In this document: positions 1 through 11,778 of the stretch, in pieces
Layout: every line of letters begins with the position of its first letter
Position numbering within the stretch: position 1 is the stretch's first letter
Source: Gracilaria domingensis
Lineage: Eukaryota; Rhodophyta; Florideophyceae; Gracilariales; Gracilariaceae
Length of the DNA: 48,325 nucleotides
Reading direction: 5' to 3'
NCBI GenBank assembly: GCA_022539475.1
Contig: VCMS01000302.1
Coordinates: 123,932-172,256, forward strand
Program-made: the position numbers and the translations under genes
Notes under the pieces: model-generated
Told to the model about the DNA's origin: nothing
Database searches by the model: none
Seen by the model: the letters and a program-made list of their open reading frames with translations, nothing else

Positions 1-589
1 GCAAGCTGAACGGGGCCGACGGTTCCAGGATCGGTACTATCGTGATCCCACGACACTGGATTATGCTCGATTCGCTTGGGCATAAGCAGAAGTATTCGCA
101 ACAACGCCCTCGACCCTGCGAATTGGGGCCTATGCAAGTTCCCGGTCGAGGACTGCCGAAGTATCGTGACAAGGACACGCACTCGTCTGTCATGGAAGGA
201 CATCGTCCCGATTCAATCGGAAGTTGCGCGCTTTGGGATTTACCAAGAAGCGCGCACACCGCTTTTACGAGAGCTGTGGCATACCTCTTGCCTTGCCCGC
301 TTCAAGTGGCAGACTTGACCTGGTTTTTACGCTGGAAACAGCCCACGCTTCCGCAACAGCTCGCAAATATGACTGTCTATCCCACCGCAGACCTGGACCA
401 GCAGAGCTGCATGATGCCACGGTACGGGATCAACGTGATGCGACGTCCTAACGAGATGCCGGCATTACGCTACTCCAACGCTCAAGAAGGTGTGAGATTA
501 TCTCAGCGAACAGTCGAGGTAGTCTCGACCACATTTATCCGCTGCTGGACCGGCTGCTCGACTAGTACGAAGTCTCGGAGTAAAAATCC

Positions 590-1324
590 CTCACCAGAGC
601 GCTAAGCATGGCCGCCGGACGCAAAGACTGAGACTCCGCACTCCTTTTGGCGCGCTTCGGTGTACACTGCTGTACCGCCGCTTCATACCGCGACTCTTGG
701 CGGCATCGCGGCCTGTTAGATGAGCCTCCTCTTGGCAAAGGACAGCCCAGTCAAGCCTGGAAGAATTCGACGTACCGGCAAGGCTGCGGTCTTTCTCGTC
801 GCTTGTGTACGGCGGTGGCAATCGCGTACCTGTTTGTATCCCTACCTAGGGCTGGTTTGCCGTACGCAATAGATACAGATGCGAGCGACTACCAAGTTGG
901 CTGTGCCCTATTCCAGACCACCAAGGATGGCTAGCGACTGCCAATTGGGTATTGGTCAAGAAGCCTCAACGTTCACGAGAGGAATTACTTGGTATCCGAA
1001 AAGGAGTGGTTGGAATTTGTCTGCGCATTACAGAAACTGCGGCCCTATCTCATGGGAACTCGCTTCATTGTTCATACCGATCATTCGGCCTTACGCTGGC
1101 TACTTTCTATGGCAGAGCCATCTGGCCGCTTGGTGCGGTGGACACTTCGCTTGTCGGAATTCGACTTTGAAATCCGCTACAAGAAAGGACTCCTGAACAC
1201 TCAGGCTGATGCACTGTCCCGCTTGGAAACAGCGGCTGAGGCTGCGCCAGTCGATGACCTGGAAATACCGTGCTTCCTCGCGGAAGACGGCTCGAGCGAT
1301 GCCGACGAGAACTCGGAAGGATGA
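590..1324 (+). pseudogene. Reverse transcriptase tail and RNase H of Ty3/gypsy element (broken)
   Basis: A short piece around 660-720 resembles the YRRFIP segment found after the polymerase domain. From about 868 the protein IDTDASDYQVGCALFQTT is a typical gypsy RNase H start. After a frame change around 930-990 it continues with SEKEWLEFVCALQKLRPYL, then HTDHSALRWLL and an RWTLRLSEFDFEIRYKKG motif ending in the usual ADALSR. An in-frame TAG follows the DG of the first block, and at least two frame changes are needed to follow the domain. RNase H would degrade the RNA strand during reverse transcription. This copy cannot make a continuous enzyme. Confidence 0.85.
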
Positions 1325-1348
1325 GACATCTACGATGCTGGTTTAGCC

Positions 1349-2959
1349 ATGTCAGACACGCGCCCAGAATCGGGCTCTCTCGTACCGATCAAGCCGGAAG
1401 AACTTATCCGGGAACAGCACACGGACCGTTTTTGTACCGAGATCCGGAGCAGTTTTAGCGGCGGAGCACGGCTGCCTTTCGTCGAGAACGACCAAGGATT
1501 CCTCATCTTAACTGTCGGGAACAGGCTACAGATTGTGGTTCCGCACTCAATTCAGTCACGGGTACTGCACCTATCGCACTATGCGAAGCTCTCAGCCCAC
1601 CCTGGTGGCAGGAAGTTGTACTACACCTTGAAAAAGGACTTCTATTGGCCAGCGATGGCTTTCGATGCGTATGCAACTGTTCGTAGATGCTCTGATTGCG
1701 CCAAGAACCGCGTCAAACTGCGGAAGTATTCCAAGAAATTGGTACTCTTCCCTGCTAGGGCTCCACTGGAGTTCCTGGCTATTGACTTGCTCGGTGAGTT
1801 TATTCGCACCGGTCAGGGAAACCGGCTTCTACTGGTGATCACTGACCGTTTTTCTAAGCTGGTACGAACTGTGCCTTTGAAGAAGGTTACCGCCAGTGCG
1901 GTCGCCCAAGCTTTCGTTACACACTGGGTTTTTGTCTACGGAACGCCGATTGATTTGTTATTGGATAATGGACCGCAGTTTGCGGCTAAGTTCTTTCAAG
2001 ACGTTTGCCGCATCTTGCGGATCCAAAACTGGTTCACAACAACATATCATCTCCAGAGTAATGGGCAGGTTGAACACTTTAACCGCACAATGCTCAATGC
2101 ATTACGGACATTCATTGCCGAGCATCCGTCGGAATGGGATCAATAAACCGATGCAGTGCCGTATGCCTACAATACGCAGGTCCATCGTACTACTCAGATC
2201 TCGCCGTTCGAGCTTGTGCTATCATGCGTTCCACCGTCGGTGGTCATCGAGCCACAGCCAGTACTGGAAAAATTCCGCTCGCCCCGCCTCCATAGGGACG
2301 CATGGAAGGGATGGCTCAAGAAGATTATTACTACGGTTAGGCAGAATATCGCTAAGGCACAAGCCGCCTACAAGCGGTATTTTGACACCAGAGTGCGCAA
2401 ACATGCCCCTCCGATCAGGAAAGGTAGCTATGCCCTCCTACGCAAGTAATACTACAATCCCGAGAAGGAGAAGCGCCACAAGCTTTCTCGTATCGCGGAT
2501 GGTCCCTGCCGGTTCATCTCAGTTACCGACACTACGGTTGTTCTTGACATCAAGGGAGAGCACAAACGTTTTTCGCGGGATCGCGTAAGGCCTGCACCAA
2601 CGCCTGTTTCTCAGGAAACGCAACCGGAAACGCCGGACACCGCTACGTCTACTGTGGAACCATCCGCCGAAGCGGAAGCGCGCACTTTGTTGTCCGTATT
2701 GTCGCATCCCAACCGCGGACTCGCTGATTTGCCGGCTGAGCCGGAATCTCACCAGTCAGTCTCTGCTGCTGCTCACGTACGAACGCGAATACTGGCCCCT
2801 CCTGGGATACTTACCACCGCCCCCGACGCTCCAACTGAGGAAGGGGAGGAGGAGGCAAATCGCTCGCTGTTGTTGTCGCCGTCGTCGATGGAATCGCAGT
2901 TGCAGCCCTCAATGTCGGACGCAAGTCGTGGTGAACGCGCGAGGACGCCCGACTCATAG
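1349..2959 (+). pseudogene. Ty3/gypsy integrase (broken by two in-frame TAA codons)
   Basis: One reading frame stays open from 1349 to 2959 except for TAA at 2144-2146 and 2447-2449. It begins with the HHCC zinc module (H..H in the segment near LSHYAKLSAHPGGRKLYYTL and CSDCAKN). The catalytic core follows, with its acidic residues visible in AIDLLGEF, LLLDNGPQF and NGQVEHFNRT. After the first stop the frame continues with the conserved PYAYNTQVHRTTQ and SPFELVLS block, and after the second with a DIKGEHKRFSRDRVRP segment and a charged tail. The family inserts the cDNA copy into chromosomes. The stops lie inside conserved sequence, so this copy is dead unless read through. Confidence 0.9.
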
Positions 2960-3552
2960 CCGAACAATCGAAAAGACGCGAACAACGCGCAGTTATCGCG
3001 GAAGCCTGAGAAGGAACGCACCACTTCGGTAGAGCACAAAGCCGGACACCCGGAAGAGTCCCTATGAATATTGATTCTGGGCGTAATTGGCCCAAAAATG
3101 TGCCGCAATTTATTCGAAAAAAATAATGGGTGTACAGTACATGTCCCTGAGATAGGCCAGTAGCTCTTGCTGCGAACGACGTTGGAATTCATGCCAGCCA
3201 ATAGTAGCCGTAATTAGTTCTTTATTTTCTGAAAGCTCCTATCTATACCATACATGGTCGGAAAGTAGTCGGCACCGACGGGATGGAACGAATGCTACCA
3301 TACTCTTTTAACTTGGAAATGATATTGTTTCAAACAACCTCCAATCTGTAAGAGCCGAAATAAGAACGCCGTTGAAAGTTTTGATCCGACCACGCCGTCG
3401 CGATACCGGCGTTTCATACAGCCGCCGGATCACGCTTAGAGTTCGAAGTTCGGATACGCCGAGCACGTGGGCATGCCGGCTCCGTCCACAACCGAGCTGC
3501 GCGCACGCGCATCCGCACTTCAATCAGAAGAAGATTTCTGCGCGACAAGCTG
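2960..3552. other. Spacer between retrotransposon and RPAP1 relic
   Basis: No coding frame here resembles a known protein. A 3' LTR could be hidden in this interval, but without its partner it cannot be delimited. The frames on the minus strand from 3992 down to 3414 are antisense to the RPAP1 relic and look like shadow ORFs. Confidence 0.4.
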
Positions 3553-6506
3553 CAGTATTTTAGGGGAAACGAAGCCGTAGAGTGTTCACCAGGCGCCGAC
3601 ACGGAGTAGTTGGAACAGCAGTATCTAGCCACCGTGTCGCGCGCCACCGATGAACAGATTCTCTCCTCCGCGTTGCTGCCCACAATTGAGGAGCGCGCTG
3701 TTTCGCGACGTCGTCGTTCGAGAAGGAAGGAGGTGAAAGTCGCCCGACCTTTTGTCGCTAAGCCTTTTCCGCAGTCCTTTTGGGCTGATCTGTCGCGCTC
3801 TTCGGCTTTTGTTAAGCGTGAGAGAGATACGTCGGACACTGTACCTGATGATGTTCCGTCATCTTCTGATACACCTTCTTTCGATACACAGGAGATAGCG
3901 TTAGAGGAGGATGTAGCTCTCCAAAAGACCGTGGAATCATCTTTCTCGAGTCGTGCACCGGCACAGGAGGCATCGTCCATGCTAGCTTCCATGTTTATGG
4001 AGCAGATACGTCAGGCGCAGCAGGAAATATATGCCACGCTGAAGCCGGAAAGCATCTCATTCCTGCAACAACGTTCCCCAGGACGGGGCGCCTCACAACG
4101 GAACCGATCACAGTCAACACCTTCGGAAACAGCGGGCGGGGGAACCAATCATTATCTGCATCATCTACAAAAGAAGGGTCTGAGGAGAAAGTCACAGAGA
4201 CAAAGAGAGATGAAGAAGTTGAAAGAGCGAAGCGATTATGGATGACCGATGCCACTGAAACGCTGAAAACACAGGAGCACGTGGACCAAGTTTTGCAGAA
4301 AGCCGTGGAATACATGGTGTCTATTGCGAGAGAGCACTTTGGTCTGGACGGAAACGTTTTGAGCGCCCAGCAAATCGATGCACTCCCCACTCACAAAGGA
4401 TTAGATCATCACGGCACCTCCCCAGAGAGCGCTGGTTACAATCTAGCTGATCTGCTAATCCTAACCCGCTCCACTATTTTACCTCAAAGGGTTATGGGTC
4501 TCAAAAGGTTGGCCGCTTTGATTTCTAGCCACGGCGAGCGCATATCCGAGCCCATGCTTAAATCTGATGGCATCAGGCTGGTGTTTTTCGCCCTTCCGGC
4601 CCCAGAAAGTTTTCATTCAGCCCTCACAAATCAAGTCGTGTATCTCGAAGCGGTACAGTGTTTGCTGGGGCAAGTTTGTGTATTAGACCAACACAAGCTT
4701 GATCGCGACGATTACTTTGCTTCAGAGTTCTATTCCCCGGATTTTGTGGGAGGATATGAATCGCCACTGTTTTCTCTGCTGAGTGAGACGCATTGCATTG
4801 GAACTCTAGTTGCAATTGCTACAGCACGCTCCTTGAGTTCGAGCTCAGTAGAATTTTCGCAAAGAGCCCTCAACGCCATTCGGATTATTACGTTAAACTC
4901 AGTACGTTCGTCACAATGGTATCTCGAGGAGTCCACCAACTCCTCTCAGCTCTTAACCAATATAATGCAGCTTGCTGTTGGACTACACAGACTTGCTCCG
5001 TCGACAACAATGTTGTCTTGTGATATCATCGCAAACATAATTGTAAAAGCTTCTTGGACCGGTAAGGAGAAACCCCCAGAGGTTCTTAAGTACCTTCTTT
5101 CTGAGAAATTCCTCTTAGAAACAGCAGCCCATCTGAACTGGGCATTAAGAGACAGTCCGTTCGAGCTAAGCTTGACTGAGCAGGAGGCAGCGAAGGGTGT
5201 GCTTTGCTTGTTTCAGGCTTATCTCTCTCATAATTTAGGTCTGCAATGCATGTCAGCTTTCCTTCAAGCCATTTGCCGTCTGGTGCAGTAAGCAGATGAC
5301 AACCTCAGAATTGAAGCTTACCTTCTGCTTCAAGCGCACATTCATTGCTCAGGTACAAAAATGATGCAGGCTCCTGACATGCAATCTGACGCAGTTGCAC
5401 CGGAGAACAGGTTCAGTTCAGCACAGCGTGGAAAGGAACCATGAATGGCCCAGTTTGCTAAGGATCAGCTTTTGAGACTCGCTCCCCAGGTTGTGGCGGC
5501 AGCAACGATTGTTCTCGCGTCTGGGAATCGTCATTCAACGTCACGCAGAGCAGCAGCCGGTTATTTAGTGGCAATGGCGTTGGCTGTGATGTCAGTTCCA
5601 TTTGATGAGACATATTACAGTCAACTGAAGTGTGTAGCTTCGGATGTGAACTTTCGGATAGCTAAATCATGTCTGGACACTCCACAAGAATTGAGAGAGT
5701 CTCAAATGCTTGCCTCTTTAAGCCATGCGACTGCTCGTATTCTCAATGGCAAGCTACTTGAGAAGGGATTTGCTCTTCGAGAGGTAGACGAACTAGTTCA
5801 CACAGCTAAACGGGAGAGGAAAGCTATGTCCAACAAGTATGATCGTCAAGGGGGATGGCGGCAAATAGCAAATGCCTGCGCGGAATGGGTTGGTTTACTT
5901 TCTCGCCTAGAGTGTTCTGTGATCATTGCTTAGACAGCCCCTGCCCTGCTGTCGTGCCTTAGCGATGTACAAGTTATACTTGACTTGACGTCAAGATGCA
6001 TCCTCAGGAAAGATATCCTGTTGGTTTTGGCTCATAATATGGAAACTTTGGAGGCAGAGGAAATTGTGCGGAAGTTCGTTCCTCTAACGTGGAGGTTACT
6101 CAATGATGACGGTGAACTGCGATCCGAGATGTTACAAAGCCCTGGAGATCCAATGAACGAATCAGTTCTAGTTTCCTTGGACTCCTTGGTACGATCGTGG
6201 TTGAAGCATGATGGTCTCACCCCAGAAGGTTTAAAGCTTTGCCGGTTACTATTCATGTTTGATTTGCTCAATAATAGGTTGCTCTTTGAAAATTTGGTTG
6301 AAGTGCCTCCCAGCCGATGTCGTGATCCTCGTCTGTCTCTTGCAGATGCTAGTTTTTGGCGAGGGTCGTCCAGAAAGTGGCAAGGGTCATCCAGTAAATT
6401 TTTTGAAAAAATATCGAGATCAATTATTTCAAAATTTGAAGATAATTGCTTGGGTCGTCCAGAATCGCTGTGCAGTAAATACTGGTGGGTTTTCCACTCG
6501 TGCTAG
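3553..6506 (+). pseudogene. RPAP1: RNA polymerase II-associated protein 1 (RPAP1/MINIYO) pseudogene
   Basis: RPAP1 helps assemble or import RNA polymerase II. The N-terminal RPAP1 domain is seen near 4000-4070 as QQEIYATLKPESISFLQQR. The C-terminal domain is seen near 4370-4520 as LPTHKGLDHHG, then ESAGYNLADL and LTRSTILPQRVMGLKRLAAL. A helical repeat region follows to about 6310. The frame is interrupted by TAG at 3607-3609, a frame change between about 4085 and 4245, TAA at 5289-5291, TGA at 5442-5444 and TAG at 5931-5933. After the frame change all coding sequence stays in a single frame, which indicates nonsense mutations rather than introns. The last ~180 bases overlap the start of the 5.94-kb repeat at 6329, so the original C-terminus is uncertain. 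No convincing start codon is visible. Confidence 0.85.
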
Positions 6507-6630
6507 TTCTTTAGTCGAGGGCTACCTGAACGGTATTTCGCGAAGTCTAGGTTCAGTTTCCATTAAGGTGCACATTACACGATACCTTCTGCGGAATGAT
6601 ACCCTGCAACGCATGGAATACTGTTGCTAG
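6346..6630 (+). CDS. 94-aa ORF of unknown function (copy A)
   Basis: An ATG directly after a CTTGCAG sequence opens a 94-codon frame ending in TAG. It starts MLVFGEGRPESGK, is basic and helical-looking, and ends LQRMEYCC. Its twin in copy B (36968-37252) differs by one His/Arg change and one silent change, which is much closer than the rest of the repeat. It has no recognisable domain. It could be a real small gene, a terminal exon (the CTTGCAG resembles a 3' splice site) or a remnant of the RPAP1 3' end read in another frame. The motif GGTCGTCCAG occurs twice here (three times in copy B), with one variant. Confidence 0.35.
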   Translation: MLVFGEGRPESGKGHPVNFLKKYRDQLFQNLKIIAWVVQNRCAVNTGGFSTRASSLVEGYLNGISRSLGSVSIKVHITRYLLRNDTLQRMEYCC

Positions 6631-6827
6631 TACAGATGATGTCCATTATGAAATCATACCGTTTTATTCGTATCTATTCTTCTATCGACCGTTTTTGCTA
6701 ACCACTACTTCGCTATATTACATATACCATTTCCCCATGATGAAGCGGGTGTAGGCGCAATCTGCGGCAGATGCCGCAGAGGGCACCTCCACCATAGTGC
6801 GGTATCGGTAGAACAAATACGCACCTC

Positions 6828-6913
6828 GAGAGGATGAGGCGCTTCGCGCCTCATCTTCTCCGTTCCTCATGTAGGGAACCATGCCCAGATGCATGGTTCC
6901 CTACTTGAGGAAC
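6828..6913. repeat. Two adjacent hairpins (copy A)
   Basis: 6828-6860 is an inverted repeat with 15-base arms, one mismatch and a central TTC (GAGAGGATGAGGCGC then its complement). In copy B the centre is GAA, the reverse complement of TTC, so the core differs in orientation. 6862-6913 is a second inverted repeat with arms of about 23 bases, GTTCCTCATGTAGGGAACC pairing with GGTTCCCTACTTGAGGAAC, around a short CCAGAT loop. Confidence 0.85.
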
Positions 6914-6952
6914 CTGCACCTGCAACTCGTGAGCTACGTCCGCATCAAAATT

Positions 6953-7846
6953 CGTTTACCTCTATACGCAAGCAGAAAGTATCCATAAGTTAGTCAAAGA
7001 TCCGTTGGATACATTTGAAATGCGATGGAACGTACAATTGATAAAACAAAACAGAAACGTTGCGCTAGAAAAGTCGAGGGACCTAGTAACTCGCAAACGG
7101 AAGAAGAAGAAGGAAAGGGATCGGTTAGATTACCAGCCCACCATCATCGTAAAGCGCGAAAGGTGTCGAAGCGAGAACTCACAAGCAAGGACACCAAGAA
7201 TGCCCATGCAGCAAACATACCGCAAGATGCGATAAACGAAAGATTAGCATATGTCCCAACCAAGCACCAGAATCGCCTATCCCGAACAGTCAGACATCGA
7301 TCTTGAGAGACGAAATGAAATTGGTCGTTTACCTGTATACACAAGCAGAAAGTATCCATAAGTTAGTCAATGCTCCGTTGGATACATTTGAAATGCGATG
7401 GAACGTACCATTGATAAAACAAAACAGAAACGTTGCGCTAGAAAAGTCGAGGGACCTAGTAACTCGCAAAAGGAAGAAGAAGAAGGAAAGGGATCGCTTA
7501 GATTACCAGCCCACCATCATCGTAAAGCGCGAAAGGTGTCGAAGCGAGAACTCACAAGCAAGGACACCAAGAATGCCCATGCAGCAAACATACCGCAAGA
7601 TGCAATAAACGAAAGAGCAGCATATGTCCCAACCAAGTACCAGAATCGCCTATCCCGAACAGTCAGACATCGATCTTGAGAGACGAAATGAAATTGGTCG
7701 TCTACCTGTATACGCAAGCATAAAGTATCCATAAGTTAGTCAATGCTCCGTTGGATACATTCGAAATGAGGTGGAACGTACCATTGATAGAGCAAAACAG
7801 AAACGTTGCGCTAGAAAAGTCGAGGGACCTAGTGACTCGCAAAAGT
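6953..7846 (+). repeat. 373-bp tandem repeat, 2.4 units (copy A)
   Basis: Units begin at 6953, 7326 and 7699, giving exactly 373 bases twice. The third unit breaks off near 7846. Units differ from each other by only a few percent. Each unit carries overlapping open frames in two registers. One encodes a lysine-rich stretch (RKRKKKKERDRLDYQP), the other a fragment containing AHAANIPQDAINER. 373 is not a multiple of three, so frames shift from unit to unit. The purine-rich AAGAAGAAGAAGG run recurs in each unit. No known family recognised. Confidence 0.9.
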
Positions 7847-8108
7847 AACCCAAACCCTTTTTTCTGCCGTTTACCTGTCCCAGAGCGCGAAGAGACGTGG
7901 TTAGGATTGGTTAGTTTAGAAAAGAGATACGTAGAAGGATATGGAAGCACGTACGAAAAGCCTGCACGGAATACATCCTTGAGATACGGAAGATGTCCGC
8001 TTTATAGAGGCATCCATGAAGCGGACATGAAGCGTACTTCATTCTCCTCCCCGTACTCTACTTCGTAGCAAGTGCAAGGGCGGAGAAAGGTACGACGGAG
8101 CGCGGCTC

Positions 8109-8183
8109 GTGATCCGTGCCATCCACATCCTCGCGCTCTACTCCGGCGGAGTAGAACGCGCGACGGTAAATGGCACGGGTCAC
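8109..8183. repeat. Imperfect 75-bp palindrome (copy A)
   Basis: The two 36-base arms flank a GGC centre, but about eight positions mismatch here. The equivalent site in copy B (38671-38745) is perfect. The inner part (CTACTCCGGCGGAGTAG) is conserved in both copies. Confidence 0.8.
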
Positions 8184-8512
8184 GCCGGTAACGGTAGGCC
8201 GGACGCCGGAGGCGCGGCGGCGGCGGAGGGAGGAGATTTATTTTTCTGTGCGAGATTGGACAGTTGTACAGCGTACAACGTTGCGAAACCACAAGTGTAT
8301 AACCAGTGGTAGATAATACGAGAAGTACACCCTTGTGTTGAGGTCGACGTGTACCTACGTTTCTTTTTGAACGAAAGCACGTGATTTAAACTCAAAATAT
8401 ATTCTCCGTTCTGAGCATGACGTCGATATTGACTGTCGCTCGACCTCCTTCTCCCTTCGGACGACCTTCCTTTGCAGTCTTTGTCGTCATTTCTCGTTCA
8501 TTTCGTCTTCCC

Positions 8513-10150
8513 ATGGTCTACTACTGTACACATAAGAAGCGTGGGTGCCCCTTCGTTACTCGCCGAGGAGTCTTATCCCTTCAACAGCATGTCAACCATT
8601 GCCCGTTTCGTCTGAAAGCAGCGCTGGAAGACGACAATAGCCGGCCCATTCGGAGAAGCAAGCGTCTCAAGCTTTCCGCGCCCGCGCCCGCATCTTCCGA
8701 AACGGTCACTGCCCCTTGTGGCCTTCCCGAGCCTCCGGTGTCCGAGGACATCGTCGACCCCACTCCGTGCGCCCCTCTCATTCCGGAAACTTCGCATTGT
8801 GTTTCTCCTTCCCCGGGTCCCGCGTCATTAGAGCGAGAACACGGAAGCAGTTCCCGCCCAGTGCCTTCTGAGGAGGCCCTCGGTGATTTGCATATGGATT
8901 ATCTCACGGTTTGTCTGGCTTCAGTAGCTTCCAACCTTGGTCATCGTGAGGCTGACGAGCTAATTGGGCTAATTCGGGACCCGCGATTCTCGCAAAAGCG
9001 ATTCAACGAGACCATAACAAGTTCCAAGCGCTGTACAGAACTGAAGAACGCCATTATCGAACGATACGCCTCAAAGAACGGTTTCAATCGAAGAACTGTC
9101 TCGCCAGAAAGATGTAAGTTCAGCGCCACCCTCTACACGAGAGACCTCGTTCAGACACTTTTGAAACAGCTCCAGTTGGCTAACAACGAAAACACATTCT
9201 TCCACCCTATACCTCAGACCCACTCCACGAAAATATCTCACCCCATGTCCGGCTCTCTCGCAAGAGACGCCACCTCGAAACTTAAGGAAATGGTCATGGG
9301 CTCGTTGGATAGTAGAATAGTGTGGTACTCCCAAGAAATAAGTTACAGTGAATCTTTCGTAGGTCTTCTGCAGGTATACACCGATAAGTCTTCAACAACT
9401 CTAAAGCAAACATCGGTTACCGCCTATCCTCTTCACCTCATATTTCTCAACTTCTCCGACGAGCTACGCCGTAAGTGCATCCGTGATGACCTCACAGTAG
9501 TGGCATACTTCCCTACCACACTGATCAAGGTTTCCGCATCTGAAGCAGACGCAATGCCATTCGTTTCTAGCAGGTCTCTACGCGAGTCCAGGATGCAAAT
9601 CCTTCAAGAATCTCTTCGTCAAGTCCTGGAGCCCATTATAAATCTCACGCAGAAAGTTTTCAGTTCATCGGCGAAGACAAACTAAGTCGAGTGTGCCATT
9701 CTCTGCAAGTTTTCGTGCGGATACTTTTGAGGCTAAAGACATTCTGTTAACTCTTCACGGGACCAAAACGGGGAGCTCCTGTCATAGATTCGAGGCCCCT
9801 CTCTCATCTTTATGCAGTAGTATTCTTACTTCATTCACTGGACCCTCTCAAGACCAAACCAAAAGCGTTAGAGATACATACTCAGTTATTCTAGAATATG
9901 CAAAGAAAGACGAGGCAGGAAGAAGTATATGTCTTGCGAGGGAGAGTATATCTCAGACGGTACTCTCAAGCGTTCTGATTACATATCTCTTATTCCGTCG
10001 TTCATCGAAACCCCCTTGACGGTAGGATTGATCCAGAGGTTGTTTCTATGCAGTCTGTTGGGAACAAGGAGAGCTCTCTTCGAACAGTTACGCAACTTGC
10101 ATCCAGACAAATTGAAGCTGATTAATACTCCAGAAATCGAAAACCTCTAG
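8513..10150 (+). pseudogene. Plavaka-like DDE transposase relic (copy A)
   Basis: The frame is open from 8417 to 9685. The ATG at 8513 is preferred because copy B keeps this one (as MIYYCTHKK) but lacks the upstream ATG. The N-terminus YYCTHKKRGCPFVTRRGVLS plus HVNHCPF looks like a divergent zinc finger, followed by a low-complexity Pro/Ser linker. Residues around 9360-9510 (QVYTDKSSTTL, YPLHLIFLNFSDELRRK, VVAYFPTTL) resemble the conserved core of Plavaka/KDZ-type transposases (DKT, YPVYLT, lGyLP motifs). After the stop at 9683-9685 a shifted frame from 9693 continues with a Cys/His block and AKKDEAG, as expected further along the family. The final third is lost or unrecognisable. Family assignment is from motif resemblance only. 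Confidence 0.5.
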
Positions 10151-11778
10151 TCAGAGACGCTACTCACTGCAATAGAATCATCCACGTCACGTTTATTTCG
10201 AACGATACGTACTCAAATCAGCATCTTTACAAACGCAAATCTATCCCCAATGCAATGCAACTTTTTTGCCAAAGGTTTACATATAGATTTGTCCACGTCG
10301 AAGAAAGACAGGTAACTGAATGGAACCTTCAAAAAGGCAGATCTCCTTTGAATGATGGAGGCCAAAGCATACAAAAACCTTGACATGGTTTTCCTTTCGT
10401 AAAGGAATTCTTTGAAATCTGATAGGGAGCGCAGGACAGGGCTTCAATCAAAACAGTTTTCTCTCAGTACTCGGGCGTCGCTTGGACTAGTTATAGGTGC
10501 AATCGTGGCGCATGATGTAATGAAAACTCTATTTCGTCCCTTCGGTGGCAGATTGAAGCCTTTAACGCTCCTCGACAAAGTCGTGGGCAGGAATTCATAG
10601 CTCTAGAACTGGGAGTCTGAGGTTCTATCTCGACTCTCAACAGAAGAAAAACTAACACCATTGGCAGCCTTTTACGGCATCTCCGCAACACGTCGATTAA
10701 TGTCTTCTCTTGTATTGTTGGTGACAGGCTTTGTTAACGGAAGGTGAAGCGATACGATTTCAAAATTGGAACGATAATCATGTGCTACCAGCTCAAGCAC
10801 ACAGGGCTGAACGGTTTTCATGCCTACAATCTGTTTTGCTTTCCGCGACGACTCTCGTCTCCATTCTGTTTCATAGAGTTTTATACTGAATGAATTTAGC
10901 ATATAAGAGCTGCTACAAACCCCGTTCTCTAAACCTCTGAAAATCATGTAGTAGTTAGCCTATCAGGACTCCATTTAGTTATTTATGGTGTTTCGCAGAG
11001 AGCTCGCTCTATTACCCCTATAAATCCGGTATTATATGGTCGTTGGAGGCCTTCATCGCTGTTTGTCAGACCGTCACAACGAACAAATTAGATTCAGATA
11101 TATACATTGAACGCTAGAGCGGAAGCGCTCATGCTATTAGATAATACCTTATCTTCATCATCGGTAGAATTTGTATCTTCACGGGAAAAAGTGGTGCCGA
11201 GTATTTAAGTAGCTACATACTGTCGTCACTCTGTTTTTTTATGCATCTCATCCCTGCGCATTACCACTTTTGTGCGTGAGGGTGTTGGCACGCTTTGGTG
11301 GTACGTCTCTTCGCCACTTTGATCAGTTTAAATAGTGTAGTGTGTCAGAAACTACACAAATTGTAATAAGGTCGCGTATTATGTTACTGGTTGAGCATCA
11401 ATTGGATGAAAAAACTAGTTGATTTATCTCAAAAAGATCTGTACTGAGCTCGCAACAAAATCGTTGCAAGGAATGCAACCGATTGTGTTTTGGGAGGTAT
11501 CAAAACGCTACAGAATGGCCTCAAAAAGTTCCTTCTAGCAAAGAGTTTTGGTGGACGTAGATTTATGCGAACAATGGTAGCGCTCTCCATTCATGCGTTT
11601 TGAAGCGCTCCTAATACTCAAGATATACTCTAATTAATGTACAGCTTCTTGCCATCCCGCCAATCCACGTAGACAGCGGTGCCAACGTGTTCGCGGGCGG
11701 GTGCATGGTAATGAGTGCAAGAAGTGTTGAGGAAGGGTTTTTGGGAGGTCTCGGCATGGTGCCAAAATGTGACCAGAA
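10151..11778. other. Non-coding or unrecognised part of repeat copy A
   Basis: Frames are short. Sequence at 10180-10600 is matched in copy B, including NDTYSN-like and FGGRLKP-like protein fragments, and may be the decayed tail of the transposase. From about 10700 to 11640 the sequence is AT-richer, diverges strongly between copies and shows no gene. Confidence 0.4.

Larger units (their letters stand above)
1..2980 (+). mobile_element. Decayed Ty3/gypsy LTR-type retrotransposon (3' half of pol)
   Basis: The stretch reads, in the usual Ty3/gypsy order, as the end of reverse transcriptase, RNase H, an HHCC zinc-binding module, the integrase core and a C-terminal tail rich in Pro, Glu and Ser. 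The gag, protease and most of the reverse transcriptase lie outside the window or are unrecognisable. Several frameshifts and in-frame stops show that it is not autonomous. I could not identify a long terminal repeat. If a 3' LTR exists it should lie between about 2980 and 3550, but only one end of the element is visible here. Confidence 0.92.

Noticed and set aside
3414..3992. A 192-codon minus-strand ORF
   Set aside because: It is antisense to the RPAP1 N-terminal region, which has recognisable protein on the plus strand. Its sequence is Ser/Arg-rich with no domain.
6953..7846. CRISPR-like or direct-repeat array
   Set aside because: Whole 373-bp units are tandemly repeated without unique spacers, and the sequence is clearly eukaryotic.
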